From Lanius collurio (lineage: Eukaryota > Chordata > Aves > Passeriformes > Laniidae): DNA of 64,000 nt. The stretch is taken from the NCBI GenBank assembly GCA_020086605.1, contig JACBWW010000047.1, forward strand, positions 291,995 through 355,994. Reading direction: 5' to 3'. The position numbers and the translations under genes were made by a program. Every line of letters starts with the position of its first letter. Position 1 is the first letter of the stretch. Of the stretch, positions 9,065 through 23,485 are shown piece by piece. Under the pieces are notes generated by a model. It searched no databases. It was not told the origin of the DNA and was given only the letters and a program-made list of their open reading frames with translations.

Positions 9065-12000
9065 GAACTATTAATGAACTGAACAGTTAAGCTGGTTTTT
9101 AAGCTTTATTCACTGATTTTTGTCCAATCTTAACATTGTTTGCATCTGTCATCTCCTTATTTATCGAGGTAAAGAATGGAAGGAGCACTGAAATTAACCT
9201 ATAGTTTGAAAAGTCTAACAAATATATTCTGTTTATAATCATTTATATCATGGTGAGGAACAGAGTCTTGAAACCGTCTTAAACTCTATAATGTAAATTT
9301 TTTCAGAAATTTTTTCATTTTTTAAATCAAGTATGGCTGATAAATTAAGAAATTGATTAATTGTGACCAGTTAAAGAGATAAATAGCATTTAGATTTGAT
9401 ATTTAATTCAGAGATTGTCATCACCTCTCCCAGCTTCAATGTTCATCAGTATGTCTCAAAAGGCTTGGTGAGCTTATCTGGTCTGTAATGTACATTCACC
9501 TATCAGAAGTCTTCCATCTGATTTAATATGCAAACAAATCTTATTCATCTAGTTCACAACTAGTTATTAAGAGTATGTACAGTAAAATATTGTCATCCAA
9601 AAGGTTATCAACACATTTCAATTTTTTTATGTTGTATCAAGTTTCCTTATGGCTCTCTTCACAAACAGACACCAGCCACCTTCCCACCTCCACAGGGTTT
9701 TATAAACTACAAATAAACTGCAGGTTCTAAGAGTTTGCCAGATCATTCCACCCACTAAAGCAAACAAGCTGTAACACAACTTGTGGGGAAATGAGTGTGT
9801 TTTCACTCTTTTATCATGAGCACCTTTTTCTGTTGCCATGAAGTATGCAAGTTCCAGCTGAGACTAGGGCTCTGTTAGTTGGGACAGGTGAAGTGTCCTA
9901 GTTGAAATCAGATCACTTTGGAAAGGTACCAGGTTGAGCTGCAGTTATTTCAAGTTCTAATTCTTCCCTTTCAGCTATCATGTGTCACTGGATCAATCCT
10001 GCAAAGATGCCTATAGCCCATGTAACTGAAAAAGGGTTCCTCAAACCTGAGAGGATCTCCTCCACCAGTGGATGGGGCAATTCTGAAAGAGATTGGAAAA
10101 ACACTTGGGCCTTGGGCACAAACCAGTGAAGAATTTCATTAAATCCCTTTAGCAGTCCTTTTTTAGGTCCAAGATGGGCTGTTACATGGAAGGATGGGAG
10201 AAGGCTGCAAGGCACCTGGGCTTTGTCTGACATAGAGTCTATTCCAAGTCTCAGTGAAGTATTCCAACTGGACTTTAAAGGACTCTTGTTTGTACTTGCA
10301 TTTTTAAGAGCATACATATAAGTTTAATGTCCAACACACTGGAGAATGAGCAGTGTCACTCCTATTTCCTGACAACCATTCATGTAACTTTAGCATCATT
10401 TTCTTTGTGCTTCTAATATTCTGACAAACCTATAATATTCTAATATTTATTTGCGTCTACTCCACCTACATTAAATCAAATTTCTAAATTAAAAATAGCA
10501 CACTTGTTACAGCTTCAATTTTCTTATCCTCAGTAGCACTTGGTAACTGTGTTTATGCTCAGGCAAAGTGGTGAAATTAAAAAAGGACTTGTAAGCATTT
10601 TTCAAATTACTTCAGGTAAATAATGAGCAACTTTCCCCTACTGCTGTTATACATTGATAGCTCTCTTTAATTTTCCAGTGCTAAATTAATTTACAGTTGC
10701 TTCAGACCTCAGTAATTTGCTCACAGTAAACGCACATCTGGGAGAGTTCTGGGATCTGGAATGAAGAAACACAAAATGCAGTGCTCACTTATTATAAAAT
10801 TGTGTTTCTTACCTTTACTCTGTCATTATACCTACACATAGAAATACACAGAAACATGAAAAATATGAGAGAACACTGGCTAGCTGAGCCTTTGGTTCAG
10901 GATTTTCAGAGACCTCTAGGAGTGGAATGCCTATTTCCTATTAAATTTCCATTAAGTTACTGGGAATCCACTCCTTTTAGGAGGATCTTAATCATCCATA
11001 TTCATCCTTGTGTTAATTGTCTCCCTAAAATTACACTGATGAATATTTGTGGGTATTTTTAGTGAAAAAAAAATGCAATATAAAGTTTACATTTATACCA
11101 TAAGACAGATGAATTCATGGTGATTCCCACTGGCTTTACCAGGCTTTGGAATAGGCCTTTTCAAATAAGATCAGGGATCTCTACACAGAGCTAGAATGGG
11201 ATGTACTAGAGGAATATCAGCAATATGTTGCTGGTTGTTGTCTTGCTAAAATAAAATACCTTAAAAGATCAAGCCTATAGCCTTCCTTGGATCCAAAGCA
11301 TTTGTTGCTTTGGTGCCTTTCCTCTGTCTACCAGGATTGGTAACTCAGGTGTTTGAAGTTAATGTTTAAATTGTGATGAATGCAGCCCTGAATATGATGG
11401 TAATATGATTGAGAAATAAATGTACCTGCACAGCTTAAATGTTATAACCTCTCTTATCACTTCTGGGGCAGGAAAAAAAGATGTTTTGTCTGGAGTGGTT
11501 TCTTGTTTGCCCTTCCAGTAGACTTTCTTGATATTGTGGTTAACTCTAGTCTTATTTTCTGGCAGAATCCTATTTCATATTAATAAAGAATAGAAAAGAA
11601 TTCCTTCAAATGCTACTGAAGAGAGTGAATGTCACTCCAAGATGATTCTGGAAAGCTTGGTGGCATGCATTTCCTCAAAGGCAAAAATACAAATATAGCC
11701 ATCAAGATGTTAGCCTTGTTTTCTGTCCCTTCCACATTGCCTTTCCTAGAGCCAGCATTTATTCCAGTTCCATCAGTCCTGCAGACCAGAGATAAGATTT
11801 CTTCCTTCTAATGTACAGTGGAGAGTTTTTAATTTGCTTTTTTTTTCATGTTTCTGATGCCTGACAGATCTAACATGCTTCTGCTATTAGGATTGGGTAC
11901 TGCATTATCTTTTAAAGCTTCTCAGGGAAATGAATTCCTTGGGCAAACTGGAATCACCATCCTGATTTCCAACTTTTTTTTTTCCAGGTGGCACCTCAAT

Positions 12001-15000
12001 GATACAAGAGTTTCATGCTATCCTCAAATCTTCTGGTTTTCAGGATGAAACACTAAAACACCTTTCTCCTTATTATTTGAAGCAACCCTAGGGCTAAGTG
12101 TGCCCTCTGAAGGGCTCTTTGCAGGATGCCTGTGAAATATGTGTGCTTGTAGTCATATTCCTTTGTCAGTAAAAACAGGTGGACTCTAAACTGTACTTAA
12201 TTTAGGTATGTTTTTAAAATTTCTTCAGGTTCTTACTATATATCTATGATTTTTTTTTTAACAGGTAAATCTGAGAACTGCCTGCAACTGAAGGTGCTTT
12301 ATGTTAGAAAAAGGGTTCTTGAGAGGTTGTATAATTGCTTGAGAGGAAGGGCTGCTCCTGTCTTATCTAATTCTGATTACCTGTGTTAAAGTCAGTTTCT
12401 GTGACTGGTTTATTTTATTTGTTGGATTTGGCATGTTTGTTGGCTCCTTTATTGCTTCACTGTGTGATACACTCATGCTTTTCCACTAAGCAGGCATGAA
12501 AGTCTTCATCTTGCCTGTATCTGACATTAATTCCTCAACTGATGAGGAAATAAACCATTTACAGCTCTCTCAGTGCAAGGCAGTGAGGAAGAGTCTTCCA
12601 AAAGGAATTCAGATGCAGCTGGTAGGGTGCAGGCCTTTAAAACTGAGAACATGGGTGAAACATGAGGAAGTGGACAAATAATTCTTGTAGAGAAAAACTA
12701 AATTGCTTCCTGTTTCCTCCTGTGGAATACACTTTTTAAGATTCTCCTGTGAAGTCATAGAAGCAGCTTCTTGTTTAATTTCTTACAAATCAGGATTTTA
12801 CATGAATCCCATGTGATTCCAGGGACTGATCATGAGGTGGTTACCCTTAGCAACCTGTCATTTACCTTGGATCACCAAATAATCACCCCAGTGTATGTAG
12901 CAGGTGTTCTCCATAATAACTGCAGGGGAGTAGAGAATACTGCAGTAATATTATGCATTTATCTAAATTGGGAACTCACTTAAGGAGAAGACTTCTGGTT
13001 TTTGCTTCACAACCTTGTGTTTCTGTGCTCTGCAGTTCAGAAAGTCTATTTCAGACTGAGTAGAAAAAAGAATCAAAAGAAATCTGTTAGAAAAAAAAAA
13101 GAATGGATTCACTATTAAACTCAGTGCTTTGTGGATAATATATCAGTGAGGGGAATGTTTATGTGAAAAATATTTGGGTTTTTAATAACTAAACGTAAAT
13201 GCTTATTTCTGATTCAGAGAAAACTAGGTTTGGGGGTTTTTTTTCCAGAAGAAAGTTGTTTTGTTTCAGATTGATTTGCCAGTGGGAGGAAGGGAAAGCA
13301 AACAATTTTAGATTCTGAGTAAGGGATTTTGAAATCTCTTCATGCTTAATAATGAACCTGGCCTTTTTCACTGGCAGTCATAGAGAACTCCACAAAATAG
13401 ATGTGGGAGTAGAGTAACTTCCCTCCAGATATCAGGTACCCTGGAAGCCCTCACAAGGTTGAAGATAATAATGAGGAAAGACCTGGAAGATGTACATGAA
13501 CTTCATGGTTATTCCAAGACAGAATGACAAATGACTCATTCTTTTCCTCTCTGACTCTTTCCTGCTTCAAAGCAGACAGTGAAACCTCACTTGAGATGCT
13601 CCTACAGAGGGATGCAGGCTAAAAGGAGAGTCCTTTATGGTACAGGCCCATTGGAGCCACTCTTGTATGCAGGGAGCCTGAAGGCAAAGAAATTTCTTCC
13701 TACCCACTCCCTCTGCAGGAAATTGGCCTCTGGGGCAATCCTGAGATAGGTTTGGGGTGTAACTTTTGCCTTCAGGTGGAAAAGAATCCTTAGCAATTGA
13801 AATGGACGGCAGCAAAACAAAGCTTAGGCCCAGAGTTTTGAAGATCTTGGATGTGTTTATCTGCTAGATTTCTAGCCAGGGTTATTTAATTTACCTTTTC
13901 TGGTTTCAAAGTCTCCTTCCATAAAGAGGCTTCTGTACCATTAATCAGTTGCCAACCCTAAGAAGCCTAATGTGGAAAGAGTTTGTCCTTTAATCTAATT
14001 AAAGACAGACACTTGGAGAGCGGTGGCCTTGAGACCCTCCCTCTGTGTTCATATGTATGTCTGCCCTTCAGGGGGGTCAGATTTGAGAGATGCACAGGAC
14101 AAGATAAACATCTAAAATAATAAGAGGGATGGGGAGTAAGCTTAGATTTTTTCAGCCTAAATATTGGATAAGCAGTTTTCCTCTGAATTCAAGCATTAAA
14201 TTAAAGACAGAATTAACTTGTATGCCTAGTCCAGCTCTGCTAAGCCTATATTTCTGTACTGGTTTTGTGTTGTGGGCTCAGAGTCAGAATGTTTGCACTT
14301 TACAGGTCAACCCCTCGAAAAAATTCTCTTTTGCAATTCTCAATGAGTACCTGCTGCCTTTACTGTGGGGAAAAAAGTTTACTTCTGTGAGAACTGAGTA
14401 TTCAGCATCTCTGTGGAGAAGGCCTGTAATCTACTTTTAGCAAATTAAAATCTAATACAGTTTGTCAGTATTTCATTTATGCCTCAGGACAAATTAATGT
14501 TAAAAAAAGCCTTTGAAATGAAAATGGTGAGCCCTCAAATTAACCTACTTGTAGTGTTTTTATTTCAAGTTTCATTTGGGAATTGAAGGTGGCTGTTAAA
14601 TTGCTGGTAGGTAAAGCATCACTGACAATTTGCTTGCATTTTTCTGCAAATAGATTTTCACTCAGAAAAGCACAGTGGGATTTGGAAAAAGAAGTTATAA
14701 AAATAACTAGCTGGTCTTTCCCTTCAAGTTTTGTTTTGTGCTTCAGAACTTTAACTTCTGCTAACAAAGCTATTACAGTCCTAGAAATTGATATTGAGAA
14801 CAGTAATTAATGAATTTATTTAAAGCCATATAGACAGGGGTCAGGCCATGTTAAACCTCTTGTGCAGAGGTTGCTGTTCAAAGGTGTCAGTCTTCTGTGT
14901 GCTGCAGGATGGTGACAACTTGAAATGAAATTCATTTTCATGTGCAAAGCACAAGCAGCAAAGTCCAACAGAAAGAGGGATAGGAAAGGTGTTTGTAGCT

Positions 15001-18000
15001 TGACCAGTGTCTGAGGATGAGGACATCCTCCTGGGCACTTTTCAAAAGATTTTCAGCCCAGAAGAATCTTGATGGGGGTAAAAAGTCCAGCCGATTGTGT
15101 TGGAAATAAATCATTTCTCTCTGCAGAATGCCCTCTCACAAGAAGCCCTCTTGCCTTTGGCATTGTTACCTGGCAGGCTGCCCAGGACACCAGAGCCCAC
15201 CGGGAGGGTTTCCAGCCTCTCAAACAGGAGGACATCGATTTTCAGATAGTGCAGAGGGGGGAGCTCAGCAGATGTGACCACCTGTGTTTTTCCTGATAAG
15301 AAATAGCGAGCAGAAACAAACAAACAGAAAAGGTTTTCCTTCTAGACTCATCATCACATTTTCAGGGTTTAGAGAGAAACGTTCCTTTCAGCAGTAACCA
15401 GCATTTATTCATTGAGTCATTGCATATTGGGAAATGAGGGCATGTCCCAGATATATTTTATTTTCCAGCTGAGTTACCATGTGTTGGCCAAACTTCTATA
15501 GGCTAAGAAGGCACTCCTGTATGGGATGTCTGACAGCAGACATGCTGAATGCAGAGGGATGGTATTTAAATAATTAAAAATCAACTTTTGAAGTAGTTAA
15601 ACAAAGCAGAATTCTAATACAGAAAAAGCTATCAAGAAAGCATTCCCATTTTTTGTTATAGCTTAGTTTGTTACAGAAAAGTGCCTCTGTCACAGCTCCT
15701 TCTCATCTAAAAAATGTATGTACACACATTGTAGTTTATTTAAAATACACATATTATTCTACTCTCCACACAAAGCTTTCCTGCAGATTTTGGATTTAAG
15801 GTTAACTTTTCTTTTTATAATACAACATTTAATCTAACTCTTCTACAGCTTCTGAGCTCACTGTCATTTCTTTTCACCAATTAAATCTGACTGTTTCAGT
15901 GTGTAAGGAACAATTGTGAAAACCTACTGACAGCCACAGTAGCAGTTTCATTCATGGCATATAAGCCCAGAGGGTGAGTGTCAGGAAGCCAGCAATCTGT
16001 TAAATGCTTTATCCATGTTATGCACAATATATTTCTTATTAGTTATGTTTTTCATGTTCTAAGAGAGCCCATTATTTTGAGAAGTCTAGTTTGACTTGCT
16101 ACGGAAATGTGCTGGTTGAATAGATACTCTTCTGTCTTCTCTTGGATTGTTATGAGGGTTGTTAGTCCATTTGCTCCAGGGCAAACAGATCACCTCAGAG
16201 ATCAGAAAGCAATTGCTTTTTATGATGAAGCAATACTCAGTGTAATAGTTGGTGTAATAAAAGGGATTCATTTTCCAGTGCTTTGTACTGAGGGTAGCCA
16301 TGGGTAGGTTTCTGTACTCTGCATCAATCTCATTTGTGGCAGATGAGAAAGGAGTGACTTGTATGCAAAAGCTTTACTCCAAATCCTGTGGTACTAACCA
16401 CCACCAGAATTAAGGTACCAGCCTAAATGGACTACTGAGAAAATTCAGTGCAAATTTCCTGCTTCTGCAACCAATAGCTGCAATTAAAAGAATCCTACAG
16501 GCCTGATCTTCCCTACAGTCTTGTACAAGGATTTCAACCTGCTCAAAGTGTTGCAGAGTGGTATTATTGCATTTCACACTGGTGTTGACTCACTTTGGAC
16601 AGTGGAAGGTACTGCAAATTCAGGTGTCATATCTTTTGATGAGGACTACCCTCAAGAAGCAGACAGTAAGGCAAGGTTATCTACTGGATCTGCTGAATAG
16701 ATCTCTTCTGACCTTTATAATTTGGATGAATGAAAAATGGGTATGAAGTGTTATAAAGTCCCCCAAGCATAAAATATCTTAGCACTTTATCTCTACTGAT
16801 GAGTGACAAAACCATGTGTCAGAGCCTACAAAGCATCTTTACTGTTTTGTCTTTCAATGTGTTACAGTTCCACTATTTTAACTTGGTTGTACCTTTAGCC
16901 ATTTTTTCATGGGAGGGTTTCTTTTTGTAATTTGATCCTAAGACTTCTTTTCTGCGATGCTAGAAGGTTTTACAGCTTATATGAGAGTATGCATTAAAGA
17001 AAGATGTACTTCAATTTTTACATACTTGGGTCTGACTGAAGATTTTTTCTTGGTTTGGTCTTATATAGAGATGGGTCTGAACAGTGAATGTTTGTTTACC
17101 TTCTAAATGGCCTATAACATATTTTGATCTGGCACATTATTTTAGCAGGTTCATATTATACATGCAGGGATAAAAAGTTAGTCATAACAGCCCAGGCACA
17201 GTCCTCAAATATATTGAAACACCTGCCTGCAGTTACCTTATCAAAGCAGGTTCCTGGTTTTAGCAACACAACAATTTGTGAGGATGCCAAATAAAATCCA
17301 AAACTGACACAAAAGCAGATGGGACTCAAGGACTCAGTTTTGCTTATATCCACTGTATCAAAGCACTTCAGCCACATTTACATGGTGCTTTCTCTTCTAT
17401 GCTGATTGTCTGTGCAAGAGTTTTGTCATTATGGACATGCTCTAATTGGACATAGTGGTATTCTGCAGAAAAATAGAGTTTTGAACCAGACTCAGAGTAC
17501 TCAGATCAGGAAAACAGGGGACTGGATAAAACAAAGGATTGGTAATGCAGCTTATTCTATTACCTGTAGAATAGGGGGAAATATTCTATAAAGGCTAGCT
17601 AGAGATTGTTATGTAATGTTTTTTTTCTTAGAGATCTCACCTTGTGATGCTCTAGACAGAGCTGGAACATCAAATCTCTCTACTGGAGTAGGAAAAAATC
17701 CTCATTTATAGAGTGGGTGATAGTCCCCCACAGGAGAATTTAGCTGTGATACTTCATAAGGCTCTTCCACCTAAAAATTACTTGGTATACAACCCTGAAG
17801 TCTAGGTCTGTCTTCCTTCTGCCTGTGCTGAGATGGAGAAACTTTGTTTTTTTTTTACAGCTTTGCTATTATTGTGGTAGGGGCAGTTTTTTTCTCTATA
17901 TGGTAATTAACACAGAAAAATTTTGGGATGCTCATAGGTAAATTTATAGAATTTTTGAATGGTTTTAAATAAACACCACCTACTGGCTCTTGTGGAGGAG

Positions 18001-19951
18001 CTCAACGTGTTGTAGTCACAGCCTAGACCCCACAGTCTTGCCTTACTTCCACTCCCACAGCTTGGACAGTTCCTTGCACACAATCTAATCCACCCTGCTT
18101 TGAGACACAGCTGCTGTTTAGATCTCATTTATCAGCATGCAAGCAGAAAGGAAAGAAAATGACCTTTCTGTGGCCTAATTCTCCAGCTTCAGTTCAACAA
18201 GAGCCAGTGAAGTGCCATGCAATTAATAAGAGTGCAGAAAGAAGTAAAGGTCTCATTTTATAGTGGGAGAGATTAATTTCACAGAAAGGGACTCAGTGTA
18301 ATTTAGGAGCAGTTAATATGCATGCTATCACTCAGGTACTTAATTGAGCCATTCCCTATGTTTCACCAGTGTGTTAACAGAAGAATACATTTAATAATGT
18401 TTTCTTTTGCATTGTGTTTCTGTGTAGTTAGTCATCAAATCTGAAATTACATCTAGGCCTAATTGGAGTTTCACAGCTCCTCAAAGCAGCCATTCCTTGG
18501 GTTGTCCATGTTGGGGTTTTTTCTTGTTGGAGAATAATGTAAATTAAGTGTTTCTCTCTGGTGGTTTGGTGGTAAGGCAAGTTCAAAGTGGAACACAGGT
18601 TTACTGCCCAAAGAGTGTGCTCAGCTGGCATTGCTCTATGCCTATAATACACAAATATTTAATACTTCTTCCCTATTATACACCTTAATGAGAACATGAA
18701 AATGGTTTTTATTTCAGAATTTTGTCTTCATATTAATGCTCTCTCTGCTCCCACTCACAAGGAAAGCAAATCAAATGGACCATTAATATTGAGTTGACAG
18801 ACAAAAGCTGTTTTGCTTGGTTCCCTTTTATGAACAAGAACGTGCCAAAAGAGCTAAACATCCAAGGACGTGTTGATGGGATTGAGCCATGCTGCATCAG
18901 TGTCAAGGGTGTCCTTAATTTCCTCTTTTCATTTTAGTGGGGTTTTAGGCAATGAGCATGCAGGAGGGAGCCCTGAAGCCTTGGCTGCTCTCGTTAGTAG
19001 TTGGAGATAAAGGCAAAGGAAGAAGCGGAAACAGCAGAGTTGCACCTGCCAACAATGAGAAAACAATTATTTGAGATAGATCCTTTTTATTCCAACCAGC
19101 ATAATGGGACAGCTCTGATATCAGAAGTTGTAGTTATTTTTGTGAGCACTTTCAATCCTAAATACTCTGTGGTCCAGCAGGGAGAACTACAATGAATTTC
19201 ATACATATACTTTTAAACTTGTGCCAGCAAAATTTCATTGCTCCAAATGTTCACAGAGGTAAATTCAAAAGGGTGAAAGCGTGGTCAGAGTAAAACTGTT
19301 GTAATGAGGGGAAGGCACCTCCACATAAAACCACTTAAAAATTCAAACGTATTTGTTGGGAATATATTAGATGACTCATCTGTCTCTGCTGGCAGTACCT
19401 CAGGCTCATAATATTTATGGAGACCTACAATATAAGAAATAACTCCCTCCAGCACCAGCATTTCCATTTGCAGTTTTGTAGTTATAAAATCTGTTCCAGC
19501 AAAGCAGAGAGGATTTGCAAATACAGTCAGCCCTAACTCAGCATAGCCTTTATCTGCACATTTGTCTGTGCAGTTCTAGGGTTCTACAGCCACCAGCTAC
19601 ATAGAACTGAGCCTCCAACAATGAAGCTTTGTAGGCCCACAAAGCATCTCCAGAGACAGCCTCTGACTTCAGCAATGTAATAAATACTTTTAAAACAGTT
19701 TTTATGTCTATATCTACCAATAACACATAATAGGAAACACAGCAAACTATTGTCTTTACAGAATTTCAATTAATTCCTGGAGTTTCTTTAAATTAAACTC
19801 TTCATAAACTTGGTATTTGGTCCAGAGGCTCCCCAGAATAACTTTCAGATAGAGGCTGGTCAAAGCAGTGACAAACTGGAGTCAGAGGTCAGCAGCATGT
19901 GTGAATGCTTTAGGTCAGTAGAGAGAGGGGAAGGGTATTTTTGTGTCTGTA
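9065..19951. other. Unannotated DNA, no supported gene
   Basis: About 11 kb of AT-rich sequence in which I recognise no coding exon, RNA gene or repeat family. The longest frame is 110 codons on the - strand (9985-10317). It has no recognisable domain or codon pattern and is treated as chance. Short A and T homopolymers are frequent. Confidence 0.5.
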
Positions 19952-19975
19952 ATGTATGCATGTGTATGCACACAC
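19952..19975. repeat. 24-nt perfect purine-pyrimidine alternation
   Basis: From 19952 to 19975 every base alternates purine and pyrimidine (it starts atgtatgcatgtg and ends gcacacac). Such tracts can adopt Z-DNA under negative supercoiling, although the A-T steps here make it a weak former. It contains two copies of GTATGCA. Confidence 0.7.
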
Positions 19976-22900
19976 TGTTGGCATGGGTCAGGGTTTAATC
20001 AAGTGTGCTACTCAACTAAAATAATTTATAGCTGTCTGAACACAGACTGTTTGAGAGATCAGCCACAGCTGCAGCCAAAATGTTGGTGGCATTTACAGGT
20101 CATGTTGTGTTATTAAGGTATCTCTGAATGTGCCCACCCGTTGGGTGCTCACATCCTCAGCATCAAACTGTTGCCAGATCTGGGGAAGGGAATATTACTT
20201 TCTCCAAAGCAACAAAGAGGTGTTTTGGAAATGTAAATTTGGTAAATTCTGTGTTTTCCCCTCTGCTGCAGGAACTGAAGACATCAGCAGGGTAGCTGAT
20301 GCCACCTTCTTTTTCCTTCTAGTACATGATAGTCTTCTAGTATTTGTGCTTTGTATTAAAAATTTTATTAATATAGAGACTGACGGGAACTACCTTGTAA
20401 TTTATATACTATAAGAGGCTTTCTGAGTTTTCTGAACTACTTTTGATTCATTTACTGCTTGAATTCTGTCCTCTGTATGTTAAAAGTTAGAGTTGCAATT
20501 AGACAAGATGAAAACCAATAATAGCCTTTATTTTTTTGACTTTATGGTTTCCATTACATTTACATTCCATCTGTCATCATTCTAAACATGCTTGGTGTGT
20601 AACCAGGCACTTTATTGTATCATTATTCCTTTTCCACCTGTACAGATCTGCACACACAGAACTATCAGCAGGCTCCATTAACCTGTAACACGATCCCTGA
20701 TATGTTTTCTGGATCCACATACTTTGATTTGTCTCTGCTCTCAAACACTACATTGTTTGACTTCTTGCATAGTCACAAACATAATTCTCCCTGTAGGTAT
20801 CTCCCTGTGCTGCAGTGAGAAAGGATAGATTGGTATTAACAGTCCTGATGCAGCAGATGAAGCACATAAGTGTTTTGAGGAAAAAAAAAAAAGAAAAAAG
20901 TAAACCACTTAAAATTATTTTAAAAGGAGCCTGACTTGTCACCTGCTTTTGTGTGTTTTGCAAAAAGCAATTCAATAATCTGCCAGAAATCATCAAAATT
21001 TGATTTATTCTGGTTTAGCAGCTATATTATTTCTGATAGCAATTACAAATTCATGTATCTGAAAAGCAAGTGTCTAAGCTTTTATTTTGAGATGTAATAT
21101 GCCATAATATTATGAAAAATGAAGAAGGCATGCCTGATTGGTTAAAGAGTGTGCATTTATGTAAAAGTGTTCAGCAGGCTGAGTATTATGTGGGAAATGC
21201 CAGCATTCTAAACTTGGTAATATCATGAGACATTTTAATATAGCAATGTATCATGGAATAATGTTTCATTAAAAAAGACATTTGGAAACACTAGACAAAG
21301 TACAATTACACAAAATGAAGTATTTTACAATGTAGTTCCAACACAAATATTAATCTCAGTACTTTATGGCAAAATGGAAATCACAGGTGAAGACAAAGCT
21401 GCCTACACCACAGTCCACAGCTGGTTCCTCTTGTGGTTCTATACTGCACGTTATATCAAGAAAACAACAGAGAGGGATTTTTGAAATGCAGTGCAGTTTA
21501 AAGTGTCCTGTCTTGAATTTACTTTAATTCCATGAAAATGTATGGCACCTCATTACTGAAACACAGCATTTTTTCCTCTTTATACTATTGGTACTTCTCT
21601 TTTTTTACATTTTTTTGTGCTGTGGAGAAAATATTGTTGTCACTTGCAGTGGCATTTGCCTTTCATCTCACTGCTTTTCAATGGCTTTCAAGTCTCTAAG
21701 TGGTATCCAATTTATTCGTATTCCAATGCCACTTCTGTGAAGCACACCTTTCTGTCAGCTCAGAAGGTATAGGAAGCTGAGGTATAAACAAACTGACAGG
21801 ATCAAGTGCAGCCTAACCTCTCACAAGCATTTTCCACCCGTTTGCTGTAGCCCATTATTCCTCCAATTCATTCAGCAGAACCATTTACTTTCATCTGATT
21901 GGTGTTGGGACTGACTCAGTCCCTTGGATTTGTGTGAAGGCCCTATGCTAAACATGAAAGTCTCTGTATGCCAAGATACTGGAGGCAATTACTTCCTTCA
22001 CTATATTTTTAATCTCTTTTCTTCCAATATTTAAGTTTTCTTTAGTGTTTAAAATGGTTCTTCTGCAACATCTTGCTGATAAGTTTGTAACTGCCCTACC
22101 ATGGTCTAAATTTGCCTTCAAGTGAGCTCTTAAAATGCTAAATTTGAGCTAACTCATAAGATATAAAAATTTATTTTCGTACTTGCTTTTCGTTTTTCTA
22201 CCTATCTCAGCTTCTACCGCCTTTATAATTTACTGCTGATCAAAATAGCAGCAGTCAGCAGTAATTTGTCATTTTCAGTGCCTTCACCGTTTTTGTGGTG
22301 TCAACAGCTTTTTATCTGCATGTATGTACATCCCAGCAGACCAACATGTGTGCTTGCAGAATCCACATATTCTGCACATTCTCATCAAGAAGCCTATTAT
22401 GGATCTTTAAAACACTCATAGGTGTGGGTGCAGTTTAGAGATAATATATGAATTACAACTAAGAAAAATAAGGCAGAAGAAGCTCAGAGTCTTCTACCTT
22501 ACAGGGATTTATATTCCCATGGGATGGTTTTTCCAATACTTGAAGCTTTAATGACAGCCACAATGGAGTACAATACCATTACTGCTTTTCTGAAAGGATA
22601 TAATTAATTATTAGTGTAATATTTAAACAGTTGTCAAATGGCACTCTTCACTCTAAAGCTTAGTGTTGTGTAGAATGCAAATTTGGAAATATGCAGGCTT
22701 TCTACTTTCATAGTAATTCATTGCTAAAAGTAATGGAATCTGGATCATTTGTTCAAGGGCTTAAACCATAATTTTATTTCAGATTTAGAAGAATTAAAAA
22801 ATAAGAAAAAACATTTAAATATGTCTTTATTAAAATAAACGGGGTTTATGTCTGATTTGTTTTAATATCTACAGATTTATATTAGTGGGACGTAAATAGG

Positions 22901-23445
22901 TTCCATACATCTAATCTTTCCTGGATATTTAAAGACTTCATAAGTGAACCAATTTTATCTCATTATCGTTTTAGTAAATCCTTCAAATTTACTGGCACTT
23001 AAAAGCCTGACACAGTACAAACAAGCATTGCCTATTATCACTACTGAATAATAATAAAAGATTTTTGTTTTGAAGGGTTAGTCTTCTTTGGGTGTAAATT
23101 GTAATTGATACATTTCCTTTAGTGCTTTTCTTTTCCCAAAAGTTGCTTGTCTTAGGTATATTCTCAAGGGAAAAAACCTCACCCATAATATCCTCTGAAG
23201 GCGGGCTTTTGCTTCATAATTGGTTATGCAAAGCCAGTTAATGAACGTCTGAGCAAATTAGAAGTTTGTTAATTAAGGAAACCATAACCAGGAGATATGT
23301 AAGGGGAAGACAGAGACATTATGCAGGTGCCAGCATACCCAATGTACCTTCAGCCTGCCTAACTCAACAACTGGTAATAAAATATAAATGACAGAGCACT
23401 GCAGTCTTTTGTGAGGTTGTACTTACCTTGGGAATTCTTTTTGAA

Positions 23446-23485
23446 ATTATTTGAAAACATATTATTTGAAATAAATTATTTGAAA
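23446..23485. repeat. Short tandem repeat, 3 x ATTATTTGAAA
   Basis: The 11-mer ATTATTTGAAA occurs at 23446-23456, 23461-23471 and 23475-23485, a spacing of 15 then 14 bases. It looks like a small local duplication in AT-rich sequence. Confidence 0.8.

Noticed and set aside
9985..10317. 110-codon - strand frame
   Set aside because: No domain, no splice or promoter context; the length is within what chance gives in 64 kb over six frames.
20130..20414. 94-codon frame following a 'cccctctgctgcag' acceptor-like tract
   Set aside because: The acceptor is good, but no donor follows within a normal exon length and no protein family is recognisable.
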